Shown here: in pieces, positions 25,909 through 35,208 of the stretch
Position numbering within the stretch: the stretch's first letter is position 1
How the letters are laid out: each line of letters opens with the position of its first letter
NCBI GenBank assembly: GCA_007128135.1
Contig: SKYA01000010.1
Span: 1 to 57,197, forward strand
Source: Paracoccaceae bacterium
Lineage (GTDB): Bacteria > Pseudomonadota > Alphaproteobacteria > Rhodobacterales > Rhodobacteraceae
Reading direction: 5' to 3'
DNA: 57,197 nt
The notes under the pieces: generated by a model
Database searches by the model: none
Seen by the model: only the letters and a program-made list of their open reading frames with translations
Told to the model about the DNA's origin: nothing
Position numbers and translations under genes: made by a program

Positions 25909-26529
25909 TCACTCGTCCGCGGTCGCGGTCTCTTCCGTATCATCATCCGCTGCCGCCAGTGCGCGGGGTGCCGCGATATTGGCGATGACGAAATTGCGTT
26001 CGATCGTGGGCCTCGTGCCCTCTGGCAGTACGATCTCGGAGATGGTGATCGTATCACCGATCTTGTGACCTTCGAGATTGACGATCAGTTTCTCGGGGAT
26101 GTCCCCCGCCACGACGTTCAGTTCCACCTCGGGGCGCACAACCGTCAGCGTGCCGCCGCGTTTGAGGCCTGCACATTTTTCGTGGTTGATGAACTCGACC
26201 GGGATGAACAGGTTGATGCGGCTGGTGCGGCGCAGGCGCATCAGGTCCACATGCGTGGGCAGACCCTTGACCACATCGCGCTGCACGCCACGGCAGATCA
26301 CGCGCACATCGTCCTGTCCCTCGACCTTGAGGTTGAAGAGCGTTGACATGAAGCGACCGGCCTTGAGCTGTGCGATAAGGTAGTTGTACTTGAAATTCAC
26401 CGGCAGGGGGTCGCCCCCCCCACCATAGACAATACCGGGTACGAGTTGCTCACGACGAGCTTGACGGGCGGCCCCCTTGCCTGTCCCCGTCCGTACCTCG
26501 GCCAAAAGATCCGGGATCTCACCAGCCAT
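25909..26529 (-). CDS. rplY: 50S ribosomal protein L25/general stress protein Ctc
   Basis: 206 aa, the long (Ctc-type) form. The N-terminal 5S-rRNA-binding barrel: [52 protein letters not shown]. The C-terminal TL5-like domain: [33 protein letters not shown]; it ends in an acidic tail. AAGGAA stands seven bases before the ATG. A hairpin ~30 bases upstream may be part of the leader. Confidence 0.95.
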   Translation of the reverse strand: MAGEIPDLLAEVRTGTGKGAARQARREQLVPGIVYGGGGDPLPVNFKYNYLIAQLKAGRFMSTLFNLKVEGQDDVRVICRGVQRDVVKGLPTHVDLMRLRRTSRINLFIPVEFINHEKCAGLKRGGTLTVVRPEVELNVVAGDIPEKLIVNLEGHKIGDTITISEIVLPEGTRPTIERNFVIANIAAPRALAAADDDTEETATADE

Positions 26530-26557
26530 TTGACATTTCCTTTGTTGCCAGATTGAA

Positions 26558-26583
26558 CAGCCCGCCTCCAAGGGTGCGGGCTG
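26558..26583 (-). promoter_or_regulatory. Hairpin in the rplY 5' leader
   Basis: Perfect eight-base stem CAGCCCGC/GCGGGCTG with a ten-base loop, ~30 bases before the rplY start on its coding strand. It could be a leader structure for autogenous control or the terminator of accC read from the other side; accC ends ~190 bases away, so the leader reading is preferred. Confidence 0.4.
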
Positions 26584-26770
26584 CGAGTAGCGGCGCTTTA
26601 GGGGAGAGCGGTCCGGATGGCAAGAAGAAAGCGGTGACAAGCCCCTGCACGCGCCTGGAAGTGACTATCTGGTGCAAGAAAACGGGGGCGGTCGCGGGGC
26701 GGGTCCGGTCACGGTCCGGGCCGCAGCCCCAGGATGGACATTTCCGGCACGAAGACGCCGCAGGGCAGGG

Positions 26771-28120
26771 TCAGCCGGGAACCGATCGGGCAAGATAGGC
26801 TTCGAGCCAGTGGATGTTGTAGTCACCGCGCAGCACCTCGTCTTCGCCCAGCAGCGCGTGGAACAGCGGCACGGAGGAATCCACCCCGTCGATGATCAGC
26901 TCGCCCAGCGCGCGTTTCAGCCGCGCCAGGGCCTCGGGGCGGTCGCGGCCATGTACGATCAGCTTCGCGATCAGGCTGTCGTAATGCGACGGCACGCGGT
27001 AGCCGGAATAGAGCGCGCTGTCCATCCGCACACCCAGGCCGCCAGGCGCGTGATAGGTTGCGACGGTCCCCGGGCAGGGCGTGAAATTGGGCAGGCGCTC
27101 GGCATTGATCCGCACCTCGATGGCATGGCCATTCAGATTCAGCTCGTCCTGCGTGAAAGAGAGCGGCAGCCCTGCGGCCACGCGGATCTGTTCGCGCACC
27201 AGATCGACACCGAAAATGGCTTCGGTCACCGGGTGCTCGACCTGAAGCCTCGTATTCATCTCTATGAAGAAGAACTCTCCGTTTTCATAGAGAAATTCGA
27301 TCGTGCCAGCGCCGCGATAGCCGATCCGGGCTATCGCCTCAGCGCAGGTCTGGCCGATGCGGGCGCGGGTGGCGGCATCGAGCGCGGGGCTTGGCGCCTC
27401 CTCGAGCACTTTCTGATGGCGGCGCTGAAGCGAGCAGTCACGCTCGCCCAGATGCACGGCATTGCCCTTGCCGTCGCCAAAGACTTGAATCTCGATATGG
27501 CGCGGCGCACCGAGATATTTCTCGAGATAGACCTCGTCATTGCCGAAAGCGGCCTTGGATTCCGCGCGCGCAGTGCGGAAGGCCGATTCAAGGTCGGCGG
27601 CCGTGCGCGCGAGTTTCATGCCGCGTCCGCCACCGCCTGCCGTGGCCTTGACGATGACCGGAAAGCCGATCTCTTCGGCCACGCGCCGCGCGGTCTCGAG
27701 ATCGGGCACGCCACCCTCCGAGCCCGGCACGCAGGGCACGCCCAGTGCCTTCATGGTCTCCTTGGCGGTGATCTTGTCGCCCATCAGGCGGATATGTTCC
27801 GCCGAGGGCCCGATGAAGGTGATGTCGTGATCCTCGACCACCTGGACGAAGGCGGCGTTCTCGGACAGGAAACCATACCCGGGATGGATCGCATCCGCCC
27901 CCGAGATTTCGCAGGCCGAGATGATGGCAGGCACATGCAGGTAGCTTTGCGTCGAGGGGGGCGGGCCGATGCAGATGGCCTCGTCGGCCATGCGCACATG
28001 CATCGCGTCCGAATCGGCCGTGGAATGCACCGCAACCGAGGCTATGCCCATCTCGCGGCAGGCGCGGATCACGCGGAGCGCGATCTCGCCGCGATTGGCA
28101 ATCAGGATCTTCTCGAACAT
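26771..28120 (-). CDS. accC: Acetyl-CoA carboxylase, biotin carboxylase subunit
   Basis: 449 aa. Uses ATP and bicarbonate to carboxylate biotin on AccB, the first step of fatty-acid synthesis. [20 protein letters not shown] at the N-terminus, [20 protein letters not shown] for the ATP loop, [15 protein letters not shown], and [16 protein letters not shown] with the catalytic Glu and Arg. Full length for the family. Starts ten bases after accB on the same strand. Confidence 0.97.
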   Translation of the reverse strand: MFEKILIANRGEIALRVIRACREMGIASVAVHSTADSDAMHVRMADEAICIGPPPSTQSYLHVPAIISACEISGADAIHPGYGFLSENAAFVQVVEDHDITFIGPSAEHIRLMGDKITAKETMKALGVPCVPGSEGGVPDLETARRVAEEIGFPVIVKATAGGGGRGMKLARTAADLESAFRTARAESKAAFGNDEVYLEKYLGAPRHIEIQVFGDGKGNAVHLGERDCSLQRRHQKVLEEAPSPALDAATRARIGQTCAEAIARIGYRGAGTIEFLYENGEFFFIEMNTRLQVEHPVTEAIFGVDLVREQIRVAAGLPLSFTQDELNLNGHAIEVRINAERLPNFTPCPGTVATYHAPGGLGVRMDSALYSGYRVPSHYDSLIAKLIVHGRDRPEALARLKRALGELIIDGVDSSVPLFHALLGEDEVLRGDYNIHWLEAYLARSVPG

Positions 28121-28130
28121 CGCGCGGGCC

Positions 28131-28625
28131 TTATTCGATGATCATCAGCGGAGCGCCGAATTCGACCGGGCTGCCATCGCTGATCAGTATGCGCCTGACC
28201 GTGCCTGCGCGGGGCGCGGGGATGTGGTTCATTGTCTTCATCGCCTCGATGATCATCAGCGTTTCGCCCTCCGAGACCTGCGTTCCGATGCTCACGAAGG
28301 GCGCGGCTCCTGGTTCGGCGGCCAGATAGGCCGTGCCCACCATGGGCGAGGTTACGGCGCCAGGGTGCTGCGCCGGGTCGGAGGGCAGTTCCCCGCGCGC
28401 CGGTGCGGGGGCAGGGGCGCCCGGGGCGGGCGAGGCCGCCGGGGCAGGGGCGGCTGCAAAAGTTTGGACCATCGCAGCGGCACTCTGGCGCGCCACGCGC
28501 ACGTTGAGACTGTCATTCTCGCCATATTTGCGCTTGACGCTCAACTCGGCGAGGTCGTTCTCCTGAAGCAGTTCCGCAAGGGCTCGGATAAAGGCAACAT
28601 CGGCGTCATTGCGGTTCTTGGTCAT
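28131..28625 (-). CDS. accB: Acetyl-CoA carboxylase biotin carboxyl carrier protein
   Basis: 164 aa. The C-terminal biotinyl domain has [17 protein letters not shown] with the biotinylated lysine K130 (EAMKTM in place of the usual EAMKMM). Residues ~57-80 form an Ala/Pro-rich flexible linker; the N-terminal ~45 residues are the oligomerisation part typical of AccB. Cotranscribed with accC. Divergent from the XRE regulator, with ~195 bp between. Confidence 0.95.
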   Translation of the reverse strand: MTKNRNDADVAFIRALAELLQENDLAELSVKRKYGENDSLNVRVARQSAAAMVQTFAAAPAPAASPAPGAPAPAPARGELPSDPAQHPGAVTSPMVGTAYLAAEPGAAPFVSIGTQVSEGETLMIIEAMKTMNHIPAPRAGTVRRILISDGSPVEFGAPLMIIE

Positions 28626-28782
28626 GGGATTCCTCGAGACAAGTCAGACCGGCAGGCGCGCGAGGGTCTGCGCACTCAGCATGTGGCGGGGCTTATACTT
28701 GAGCGATCCGTCCCTGTGAAGCCGCGTTTTTGTTGTGCCGCAGGGCGGGCGGAAAGACGCAAGTTTCAGGCTTCACGCCTGA

Positions 28783-28802
28783 GTCAATTTCTGTAAATTG
28801 AC
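28783..28802. promoter_or_regulatory. Perfect inverted repeat upstream of the XRE/ScfR-type regulator
   Basis: GTCAATTT and AAATTGAC separated by CTGT, in the accB/regulator gap and 19 bases before the regulator ATG, just ahead of its AAGGGAG. Eight perfect bases per arm make an attractive autoregulatory operator. It differs from the TTTGCAAA-like sites reported for PccR/RamB relatives. Confidence 0.55.
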
Positions 28803-28820
28803 AGAGAAGGGAGTTTTCAG

Positions 28821-30143
28821 ATGCCCCGTCCCGCCCTGACCGGCACGCGAATCCGTGCAAGACGCAACCTGCGCGGGTTGCGCCAGGCGGAGCTTGCGCG
28901 AGAGGTCGGGGTCTCGCCCTCCTTCCTCAACCTGATCGAGCACAACCGCCGCAAGGTCAGCCCGCAACTTCTTGATGCGCTGGCAACGGCGCTCGGGGTC
29001 TCGGCGGACGCACTGATCGAGGATACCGATGCCCGGCTGATCGAGGGCGCGCGGGCAGCGGCGCAGCGCAGCGAGGCCGATCTGACCGAACTCGAGCGGA
29101 TCGACGAGTTCACCGGGCGTTTTCCCGGCTGGGCCAAGGTGCTGGCGGAAACCCAGGCGCGGGTCGAACGGCTGGAACGTGTGGTCGAGCAACTCAGCGA
29201 CCGCATGACCCATGACCCCTATCTGGGCGAGGCGCTGCACGAGATCATCTCGGCCGTGACCTCGGTGCAGTCGACTGCCAGCATCCTCATCGATGCCGAC
29301 GAAATCGATCCCGACTGGCAGGCGCGCTTTCACCGCAACATCGTGCAGGACTCCGCACGGCTGGCCGAAGGGGCGGTGGCGCTGGTCAATTACCTTGATA
29401 CCGCGCAGAGCGACGAGGCCGGGCTTGCCGCGCCGCAGGAAGAGGTCGAGGCCTGGCTGGCGCGGCTGGGCTTTCACCTGCCCGAGATAGAGAGCGGCAT
29501 GACCGATGCAGAGGCGCTGGTGCGGGGACAGGTGGAACTTTCCTCAGATGCCTCGCGCGCGCTTGCGCGGCAATGGATCGCCCGGTTCGCCGCCGATGCC
29601 GAAGCGCTTCCGCTTGACGAAATGGCCGCAGCCCTGACCGAGACGGGACTCGCGCCCGAGGCACTGGCCCAGCGCTTCGGCGTGCCTTTCGATCTGGTCC
29701 TGCGCAGGCTGGCACTGTTGCCGGAAGCGACATTGCAGGGTGCCGGCCTGCCGCCGCTCGGGCTGGTGATCTGCGACAGTTCGGGCACGATGGTGTTTCG
29801 CCGTGCGCTCGAAGGCTTTCGCCTGCCGCGTTTCGGTGGAGGCTGTCCGCTCTGGCCGCTCTACCAGGCGCTACAGCGTCCGCTGGTGCCGCTGAGGCAA
29901 GTGCTGGTTACGGCCGGGCGTCTCGGACGACGCTATCTGACCTATGCCTTTGCCGCGCCGCTGGGAGAGGTGGGCTATGACGCCCCGGTGGTGCTGCGCG
30001 CATCAATGCTTGTCGCACCGCTGGCCGCCGCCGGGGGGGATGGCGCAGGCGCGCCGGTTCCAGTCGGGGCCAGTTGCCGAACCTGTGCCCAGCTCGACTG
30101 CACGGCCCGGCGCGAGCCCTCCATCCTTGTGACCGGAGGATGA
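28821..30143 (+). CDS. XRE-family regulator, ScfR/DUF2083 type, with HisKA-like centre
   Basis: 440 aa. XRE HTH at ~8-65 (RNLRGLRQAELAREVGVSPS, FLNLIEHNRRKV); coiled segment 105-130; residues 131-192 resemble a kinase dimerisation/phosphoacceptor helix pair (EALHEIISAVTSVQSTASIL, then RNIVQDSARLAEGAVALVNY, with His140 where HisKA has its His); 260-303 is an IrrE-like remnant (ALAQRFGVPFDLVLRRLALL); 305-435 is DUF2083, ending VGASCRTCAQLDCTARREP with conserved cysteines. ScfR-type regulators sense short-chain acyl-CoA state. AAGGGAG precedes the ATG. It heads a module with a receiver and a sensor kinase. Confidence 0.85.
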   Translation: MPRPALTGTRIRARRNLRGLRQAELAREVGVSPSFLNLIEHNRRKVSPQLLDALATALGVSADALIEDTDARLIEGARAAAQRSEADLTELERIDEFTGRFPGWAKVLAETQARVERLERVVEQLSDRMTHDPYLGEALHEIISAVTSVQSTASILIDADEIDPDWQARFHRNIVQDSARLAEGAVALVNYLDTAQSDEAGLAAPQEEVEAWLARLGFHLPEIESGMTDAEALVRGQVELSSDASRALARQWIARFAADAEALPLDEMAAALTETGLAPEALAQRFGVPFDLVLRRLALLPEATLQGAGLPPLGLVICDSSGTMVFRRALEGFRLPRFGGGCPLWPLYQALQRPLVPLRQVLVTAGRLGRRYLTYAFAAPLGEVGYDAPVVLRASMLVAPLAAAGGDGAGAPVPVGASCRTCAQLDCTARREPSILVTGG

Positions 30144-30335
30144 GGCGGGAATGATGCGGGCATCTGGCGCTATCTTGCACTTTGACAGGCGCGGACGAAT
30201 GCAGGATACAGGAAAAGTTGCAAGGCAGTCCGGGAGGAGAAGACCTGCCATGCAATATCGGGCGGGGGGTTGCGGGGGTCAGGTCCGGTGGGCACCTTCC
30301 GGCGCCCGGTCGTGAGCTTTGGGAGGAGCCTTGCG

Positions 30336-30704
30336 ATGCAGAAGCGCGTGCTGGTCATCGAGGATGAGCCCAACATTTCCGAGGCATTGAGCTTCATCCT
30401 CAGTCGAAATGGCTGGCGGGTCGATGTGACGGCGGACGGAAAGGCGGCGCTGGGCCGCCTGTATGCCGACCCGCCCGACCTGCTCATCCTCGATCTGATG
30501 CTGCCGGGGGTGAGCGGTTTCGACATTCTTCGATCGGTGCGCGCGTGCGATGATACCCGCGCGCTGCCGGTACTGATGCTGACGGCCAAGGGGCAGGCCG
30601 CCGATCGGATCGAGGCCGAGCGTCTGGGAGTCACGCGCTTCATGACCAAACCCTTCGCGAATGCCGAGGTGCTGGCCGCCGTGCATGAGATGGCGCGGAC
30701 ATGA
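30336..30704 (+). CDS. Stand-alone response-regulator receiver protein
   Basis: 122 aa, one receiver domain and no output domain. Acidic pair E9/D10, phosphoacceptor D53 (LLILDLMLPG), switch T83 (LMLTAKGQ), and K105 (FMTKPF) are all present, so it should be phosphorylatable. GGAGGAG precedes the ATG by about seven bases; earlier in-frame starts are less good. Stop and next start overlap (ATGA). It lies between an XRE protein with a HisKA-like segment and a symporter-kinase, suggesting a phosphorelay shuttle. Confidence 0.92.
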   Translation: MQKRVLVIEDEPNISEALSFILSRNGWRVDVTADGKAALGRLYADPPDLLILDLMLPGVSGFDILRSVRACDDTRALPVLMLTAKGQAADRIEAERLGVTRFMTKPFANAEVLAAVHEMART

Positions 30705-30994
30705 AACCGCCAAGGACACAGCAATTCCTTGGGCGTGAAAGCTATCGGATGCGCCGTCTGATGGACGCCGCGCGAATTCTGCCCGTCTTTGCCCTTGTCC
30801 TGCTGCTGCTCCCGCTGATGCGCCACAGCCCCGAACTGGAGGCGCCGCCGACAGCCACCGAAAGCGTCTATCTGTTCGCGGTCTGGGCCGTCATGATCCT
30901 GCTGGCCTTCCTGCTCTCGCTCTGGCTGCGGCGCGCACTCGACCCGGCTGACAAGGGCAAGCGTCCGCACCGTGCCGGCCCCTCCGGGGAGTAG
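30701..30994 (+). CDS. Two-TM protein between receiver and symporter-kinase
   Basis: 97 aa; possibly 81 if the inner ATG (MRRLMDAARIL) is used. Hydrophobic helices near residues 24-42 (ARILPVFALVLLLLPLM) and 55-77 (SVYLFAVWAVMILLAFLLSL), with a basic C-terminal tail. The start overlaps the receiver stop, and the next gene starts six bases after the stop, so it is an integral part of the operon. Similar short proteins precede symporters and SSS-type kinases in other bacteria; a role in stabilising the transporter is inferred. Confidence 0.75.
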   Translation: MKPPRTQQFLGRESYRMRRLMDAARILPVFALVLLLLPLMRHSPELEAPPTATESVYLFAVWAVMILLAFLLSLWLRRALDPADKGKRPHRAGPSGE

Positions 30995-30999
30995 CGCGT

Positions 31000-33729
31000 A
31001 TGTCGTTCAACCTTCTGGTCCTGACCTGCCTTGGCTATGTGGTGCTGCTCTTCACAGTCGCCTCTGCAGCAGAGCGGGCAGCAGTGGCGGGGCGCGCAGG
31101 CTGGCTGCGCTCGCCCATGGTCTACACGCTATCGCTCTCGGTCTATTGCACGGCGTGGACCTTTTATGGCGCGGTCGGCTATGCGGCGCGCTCGGGGCTG
31201 GAGTTCATGACCATCTATCTGGGCCCGACGCTGGTCTTCGTCGGCTGGTGGGTGGTTCTGCGCAAGCTGGTGCGGATCGGGCGCGAGAACCGCGTGACCT
31301 CGATCGCCGACATGATTTCGGCGCGCTACGGAAAGTCCAACCTGCTGGGAGTGATCGTGACGCTCCTGTGCATCATGGCGGGCACGCCCTATATCGCGCT
31401 GCAGCTGCAATCCATCTCGCAGTCCTTCACGGTCTTCGTGACCGATCCGACCGGCCCTTCGCTTGCGACCGATACCACGCTGATTGCCTTCTGGGTGGCA
31501 GTGGGGCTTGCGTTTTTCACCATCGCCTTTGGCACGCGCACGCTCGATGCCAATGAACAGCATCCCGGCGTGGTCACAGCAATCGCGGTCGAGGCCGTGG
31601 TCAAGCTGCTCGCGCTGCTGGCGGTGGGCGTGTTCGTGGTCTGGTTCGTGGCCACCGGCCCGAGCGACATCCTTGCCCGGATCGACGCGCAGGCGCTGCC
31701 GGAATGGGAGATCCAGCCCGGGCGCTGGACAGGGCTGATCCTGCTGTCGGCCATCGCGATCATCTGCCTGCCGCGCATGTTTCAGGTCACGGTGGTCGAG
31801 AATACCAATGACCAACACCTTGCGACCGCAAGCTGGGCCTTTCCGCTGTACCTGTTCCTCATCAGCCTCTTCGTGCTGCCCATTGCAGTGATCGGGATGG
31901 AACTGATGCCTGCAGGCAGCAATCCCGACATGTTCATGCTTACCCTGCCGTTGCATCTGGGCCAGGACGGACTGGCGCTGCTGTCCTTCCTTGGCGGGTT
32001 TTCGGCCGCAACCTCAATGGTGATCGTGGCCTCGCTGGCACTGGCTACGATGGTGTCGAACCATATCGTGGTGCCACTCTGGTTGCGGGTGCGTGCCGTG
32101 CGGCAGCGCGACACGGGCGACATGCGGCTTCTGGTGCTCAGCGTGCGGCGGTTGTCGATCTCGCTCGTCCTGGGGCTGGGCTACGTCTATTACGTCATCA
32201 CCGGCGGCTCGGCTGCGCTGGCGTCCATCGGACTGATTGCCTTTGTCGGGGTCGCGCAATGCCTGCCGGCGCTGATCGGCGCGCTGTACTGGCGCGGTGC
32301 CAGCCGCAATGGCGCGGCACTGGGGCTCATTGCGGGCATGGTGCTGTGGTTCTATACGCTGTTCCTGCCCAGTTTCGGCCCGGAAGTCTTTCTCTCGGCG
32401 CGCGTCATGGAAAGCGGGCCATTCGACCTTGCATGGCTCAGGCCCTACAGCCTGTTCGGCCTGACGACACTCGACCCGCTGTTGCACTCACTGTTCTGGT
32501 CGCTCATGGTCAACATCGTGGCCTTCTGTTTCGGCTCCATCCTGTCCTTTCCCAGCCCGATCGAGCGGGTGCAGGGGGCGCTCTTCGTCGATATCTTCGA
32601 CCGTCCCGGCACTGCCCGAAGCTGGACCCGACCCATGGCCGAGGCCGAGGATCTGTTGCCCATGGCACAGCGCATCTTCGGCGCGACCGAGGCTCAGGCC
32701 TTTTTCCGCGCGCAGGCCGAGTTGCAGGGAAAGCAGGGCTTTCTGCCCGATATCACACCCGAGTTCCTGGAAGCGCTGGAGTTGAAGCTGGCGGGTTCGG
32801 TCGGGGCGGCCACGGCCTATGCCATGCTCGCCCAGACTGTCGGCACGTCGGTTGTCTCGGTCGATGACCTGATGGCCGTGGCCTCCGAGACAGCGCAGAT
32901 CATGGAGTATTCCGCCCAGCTTGAGGCGAAATCCGAGGAACTGACCCGCACCGCCCGCAAGCTGCGAGAGGCCAACGAGAAACTTCAGACACTCTCGGTC
33001 CAGAAGGATGCTTTCCTGAGCCAGATCAGCCACGAGTTGCGCACTCCGATGACCTCGATCCGGGCCTTCTCGGAGATCCTGATGGACGCAGATGGCATGT
33101 CGGACGAGGAGCAGATCCATTTCGCCCGAATCATCCATGACGAGTCGATCCGCCTGACGCGCCTGCTCGATGACCTGCTGGATCTGAGCGTTCTGGAGCA
33201 CGGCCAGGTGCAGCTCAACATCACGACCGCCAATCTGCGGGAATTGATCGACCGCGCGATCACGGCCTCGAATTCGGTGCAGGCCGAACGCAATTTCACA
33301 TTGCATCGCAGCCGCGACCGCGAGGATGTCGACATTACCACCGATGCCGGGCGGCTGGCGCAGGTCTTCATCAACGTGCTGTCGAACGCGCGGAAGTATT
33401 GCGATGCGGCGGACCCGCAGTTGCGGATCAAGGTCAAGCGGCGCAATGGCATGGTCGATGTGGATTTCATCGACAATGGCATCGGCATTCCGCGTGACAA
33501 GCAGGCGCTGATCTTCGAGAAATTCTCGCGACTGACCGATTCGATGCAGGCCGGCGGCGCGGGTCTGGGGCTCGCGATCTGCCGCGAGATCATGCATAAT
33601 CTGGGCGGCGATATTACCTATGTGCCGGGGCAGGGCGGGGCCGCCTTCCGCGTCAGTTTCCCGATGCAGCTGGAGGCCCGCGAGAGCAGCGCAAGACCCG
33701 CAACCGACCCCGCCGAGGCAGCCGAATAG
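31000..33729 (+). CDS. Sodium:solute symporter-fused sensor histidine kinase (CbrA-like)
   Basis: 909 aa. Residues ~1-510 form a multi-TM SSS transporter-type domain (YCTAWTFYGAVGYAARSGLE, ASIADMISARYGKS region, LPRMFQVTVVENTNDQHLAT). A soluble linker (~530-640) and coiled segment (AKSEELTRTARKLREANEKL) lead to HisKA with FLSQISHELRTPMTSIRAFS (His678), then HATPase: NVLSNARKYC, VDFIDNGIGIPRDKQALIFE, GGAGLGLAICREIMHNLGGD. CbrA-type kinases couple solute passage or presence to signalling. No receiver is fused; the neighbouring stand-alone receiver is the natural partner. Confidence 0.92.
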   Translation: MSFNLLVLTCLGYVVLLFTVASAAERAAVAGRAGWLRSPMVYTLSLSVYCTAWTFYGAVGYAARSGLEFMTIYLGPTLVFVGWWVVLRKLVRIGRENRVTSIADMISARYGKSNLLGVIVTLLCIMAGTPYIALQLQSISQSFTVFVTDPTGPSLATDTTLIAFWVAVGLAFFTIAFGTRTLDANEQHPGVVTAIAVEAVVKLLALLAVGVFVVWFVATGPSDILARIDAQALPEWEIQPGRWTGLILLSAIAIICLPRMFQVTVVENTNDQHLATASWAFPLYLFLISLFVLPIAVIGMELMPAGSNPDMFMLTLPLHLGQDGLALLSFLGGFSAATSMVIVASLALATMVSNHIVVPLWLRVRAVRQRDTGDMRLLVLSVRRLSISLVLGLGYVYYVITGGSAALASIGLIAFVGVAQCLPALIGALYWRGASRNGAALGLIAGMVLWFYTLFLPSFGPEVFLSARVMESGPFDLAWLRPYSLFGLTTLDPLLHSLFWSLMVNIVAFCFGSILSFPSPIERVQGALFVDIFDRPGTARSWTRPMAEAEDLLPMAQRIFGATEAQAFFRAQAELQGKQGFLPDITPEFLEALELKLAGSVGAATAYAMLAQTVGTSVVSVDDLMAVASETAQIMEYSAQLEAKSEELTRTARKLREANEKLQTLSVQKDAFLSQISHELRTPMTSIRAFSEILMDADGMSDEEQIHFARIIHDESIRLTRLLDDLLDLSVLEHGQVQLNITTANLRELIDRAITASNSVQAERNFTLHRSRDREDVDITTDAGRLAQVFINVLSNARKYCDAADPQLRIKVKRRNGMVDVDFIDNGIGIPRDKQALIFEKFSRLTDSMQAGGAGLGLAICREIMHNLGGDITYVPGQGGAAFRVSFPMQLEARESSARPATDPAEAAE

Positions 33730-33799
33730 GCCTTATGCCGCGTTTCCGGGCAGGCGTGGCGAAAAATGCGGCAACGGGGGTGGCATCGGCGCGTGCAAA

Positions 33800-33823
33800 A
33801 ATTTTTACTAATTGATAAAAATT
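33800..33823. promoter_or_regulatory. AT-rich inverted repeat upstream of preT
   Basis: AATTTTTA and TAAAAATT separated by CTAATTGA, in the 146 bp between the symporter-kinase and preT, about 50 bases before the preT ATG. It is the most AT-rich spot in the surrounding GC-rich DNA. Probably the promoter/operator of the pyrimidine cluster; the regulator is not known. Confidence 0.5.
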
Positions 33824-33875
33824 CAGAACCGTGGTTTCCTGTTCGCGACACGCTTGCAGGAGGATGAGGCCAGCC

Positions 33876-35180
33876 ATGTCCAATTCCGTAACCACTCCCG
33901 GCATCCGGCACGGCCGACTTCCGGCCGAGCTTTATGCCAGCCATTTTGACGACCTCTACCCCGTTTATGATCCGCATGAAGCGATGGTCGCCGCCGACCG
34001 GTGCTATTTCTGCCACGATGCGCCTTGCATCACGGCCTGTCCGACCGAGATCGACATTCCGCTGTTCATCCGCCAGATTCAGGCCGGCCAGCCTGAGGCA
34101 GCGGCAAGGACGATTTTCGACCAGAACATCCTCGGCGGTACCTGCGCGCGCGTATGCCCCACCGAAACGCTGTGCGAAGGCGCCTGCGTGCGCGAGGCCG
34201 CCGAAGGCAAGCCGGTCGAGATCGGCCGCCTGCAACGCTACGCCACCGACGCGCTGATGGCGCGGCAGGGGCACCCCTATGCGCGCGCTGACAGCACCGG
34301 CAAGCGGGTCGCGGTTGTGGGGGCGGGGCCAGCGGGGCTGGCCTGTGCGCACAGGCTGGCGATGCACGGGCACGAGGTCACGATCCATGAGGCCGAGGCC
34401 AAGCCCGGCGGGCTGAACGAATACGGGATCGCCGCCTACAAGATGGCAGGCGGCTTTGCCGCGCGCGAGGTCGAGTGGCTCATGGGCATTGGCGGGATCA
34501 CGCTCGAGACCGGCAAGGCACTGGGGCGCGATCTCTCGCTCGATCAGTTGCAGGCCGGGTTCGACGCCGTGTTTCTCGGGATCGGCCTGGGAGATGTGAA
34601 CCGCCTGGACATTCCTGGCGAGAACCTTGACGGGGTACGCGATGCTGTCGAGTTCATTGCCGAACTGCGCCAGACCGAAGACCTTTCGCGCCTGCCGATC
34701 GGGCGCGACGTCGTGGTGATCGGGGGCGGCATGACGGCCGTGGACGCCGCCGTGCAGTCGAAGCTGCTGGGCGCCGAACATGTCAGCATGCTCTACCGGC
34801 GCGGGCGCGAGGCGATGAGCGCTTCCGATCACGAGATCGAACATGCCGCGACCGAAGGTGTCACGATCATCACCAACGCGACCCCGGTTGCGATCCATGG
34901 CCAGGGAGCGGTTGCCGAGGTGGAGTTTGCCTATACAGATGGGACGGGAGAGAATTTCCGTCTGCGCGCCGATCAGGTGTTCAAGGCCATCGGGCAGAAG
35001 CTCGCCGGCATGGACGGGCTGACGATGGAGGGCCGCAAACTCGCAGCCCAGCCAGCAGCCGGCGTCTGGGCCGGGGGCGACTGCACGGGCGGCGGGGAGG
35101 ATCTGACCGTGACGGCGGTCGCGCAGGGGCGCGATGCGGCAGCGGAGATTCACGCCTATCTGACAGGGAATGGTGGGTGA
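33876..35180 (+). CDS. preT: NAD-dependent dihydropyrimidine dehydrogenase subunit PreT
   Basis: 434 aa. The flavin/NAD subunit that feeds electrons to PreA for reduction of uracil or thymine. N-terminal Fe-S cysteines: CYFCHDAPCITACP and GTCARVCPTETLCEGAC; FAD motif RVAVVGAGPAGLACAHRLAM; NAD motif DVVVIGGGMTAVDAAVQ; FAD tail WAGGDCTGGGEDLTVTAVAQ. GAGG at -10 supports this ATG; an ATG four codons earlier touches an AGGAGG directly and is less likely. Its last codons lie in a palindromic repeat. Confidence 0.93.
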   Translation: MSNSVTTPGIRHGRLPAELYASHFDDLYPVYDPHEAMVAADRCYFCHDAPCITACPTEIDIPLFIRQIQAGQPEAAARTIFDQNILGGTCARVCPTETLCEGACVREAAEGKPVEIGRLQRYATDALMARQGHPYARADSTGKRVAVVGAGPAGLACAHRLAMHGHEVTIHEAEAKPGGLNEYGIAAYKMAGGFAAREVEWLMGIGGITLETGKALGRDLSLDQLQAGFDAVFLGIGLGDVNRLDIPGENLDGVRDAVEFIAELRQTEDLSRLPIGRDVVVIGGGMTAVDAAVQSKLLGAEHVSMLYRRGREAMSASDHEIEHAATEGVTIITNATPVAIHGQGAVAEVEFAYTDGTGENFRLRADQVFKAIGQKLAGMDGLTMEGRKLAAQPAAGVWAGGDCTGGGEDLTVTAVAQGRDAAAEIHAYLTGNGG

Positions 35181-35194
35181 ATCATCCACCCTAC
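35172..35194. repeat. Imperfect palindrome at the preT 3' end
   Basis: GGTGGGTG...CATCCACCC followed by TAC, one mismatch in the arms. A second copy of the same type lies at the end of the M20 hydrolase gene of the same cluster. In both the palindrome contains the stop codon of the gene. Looks like a short dispersed repeat of the GGTGGGT/ACCCACCCTAC kind seen in many bacteria. Confidence 0.55.
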
Positions 35195-35208
35195 AGGAGA
35201 CACGGACC

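Noticed and set aside
26672-28141. A 489-codon frame antisense to accC
   Set aside because: accC is certain; this frame has no motif and is explained by codon bias.
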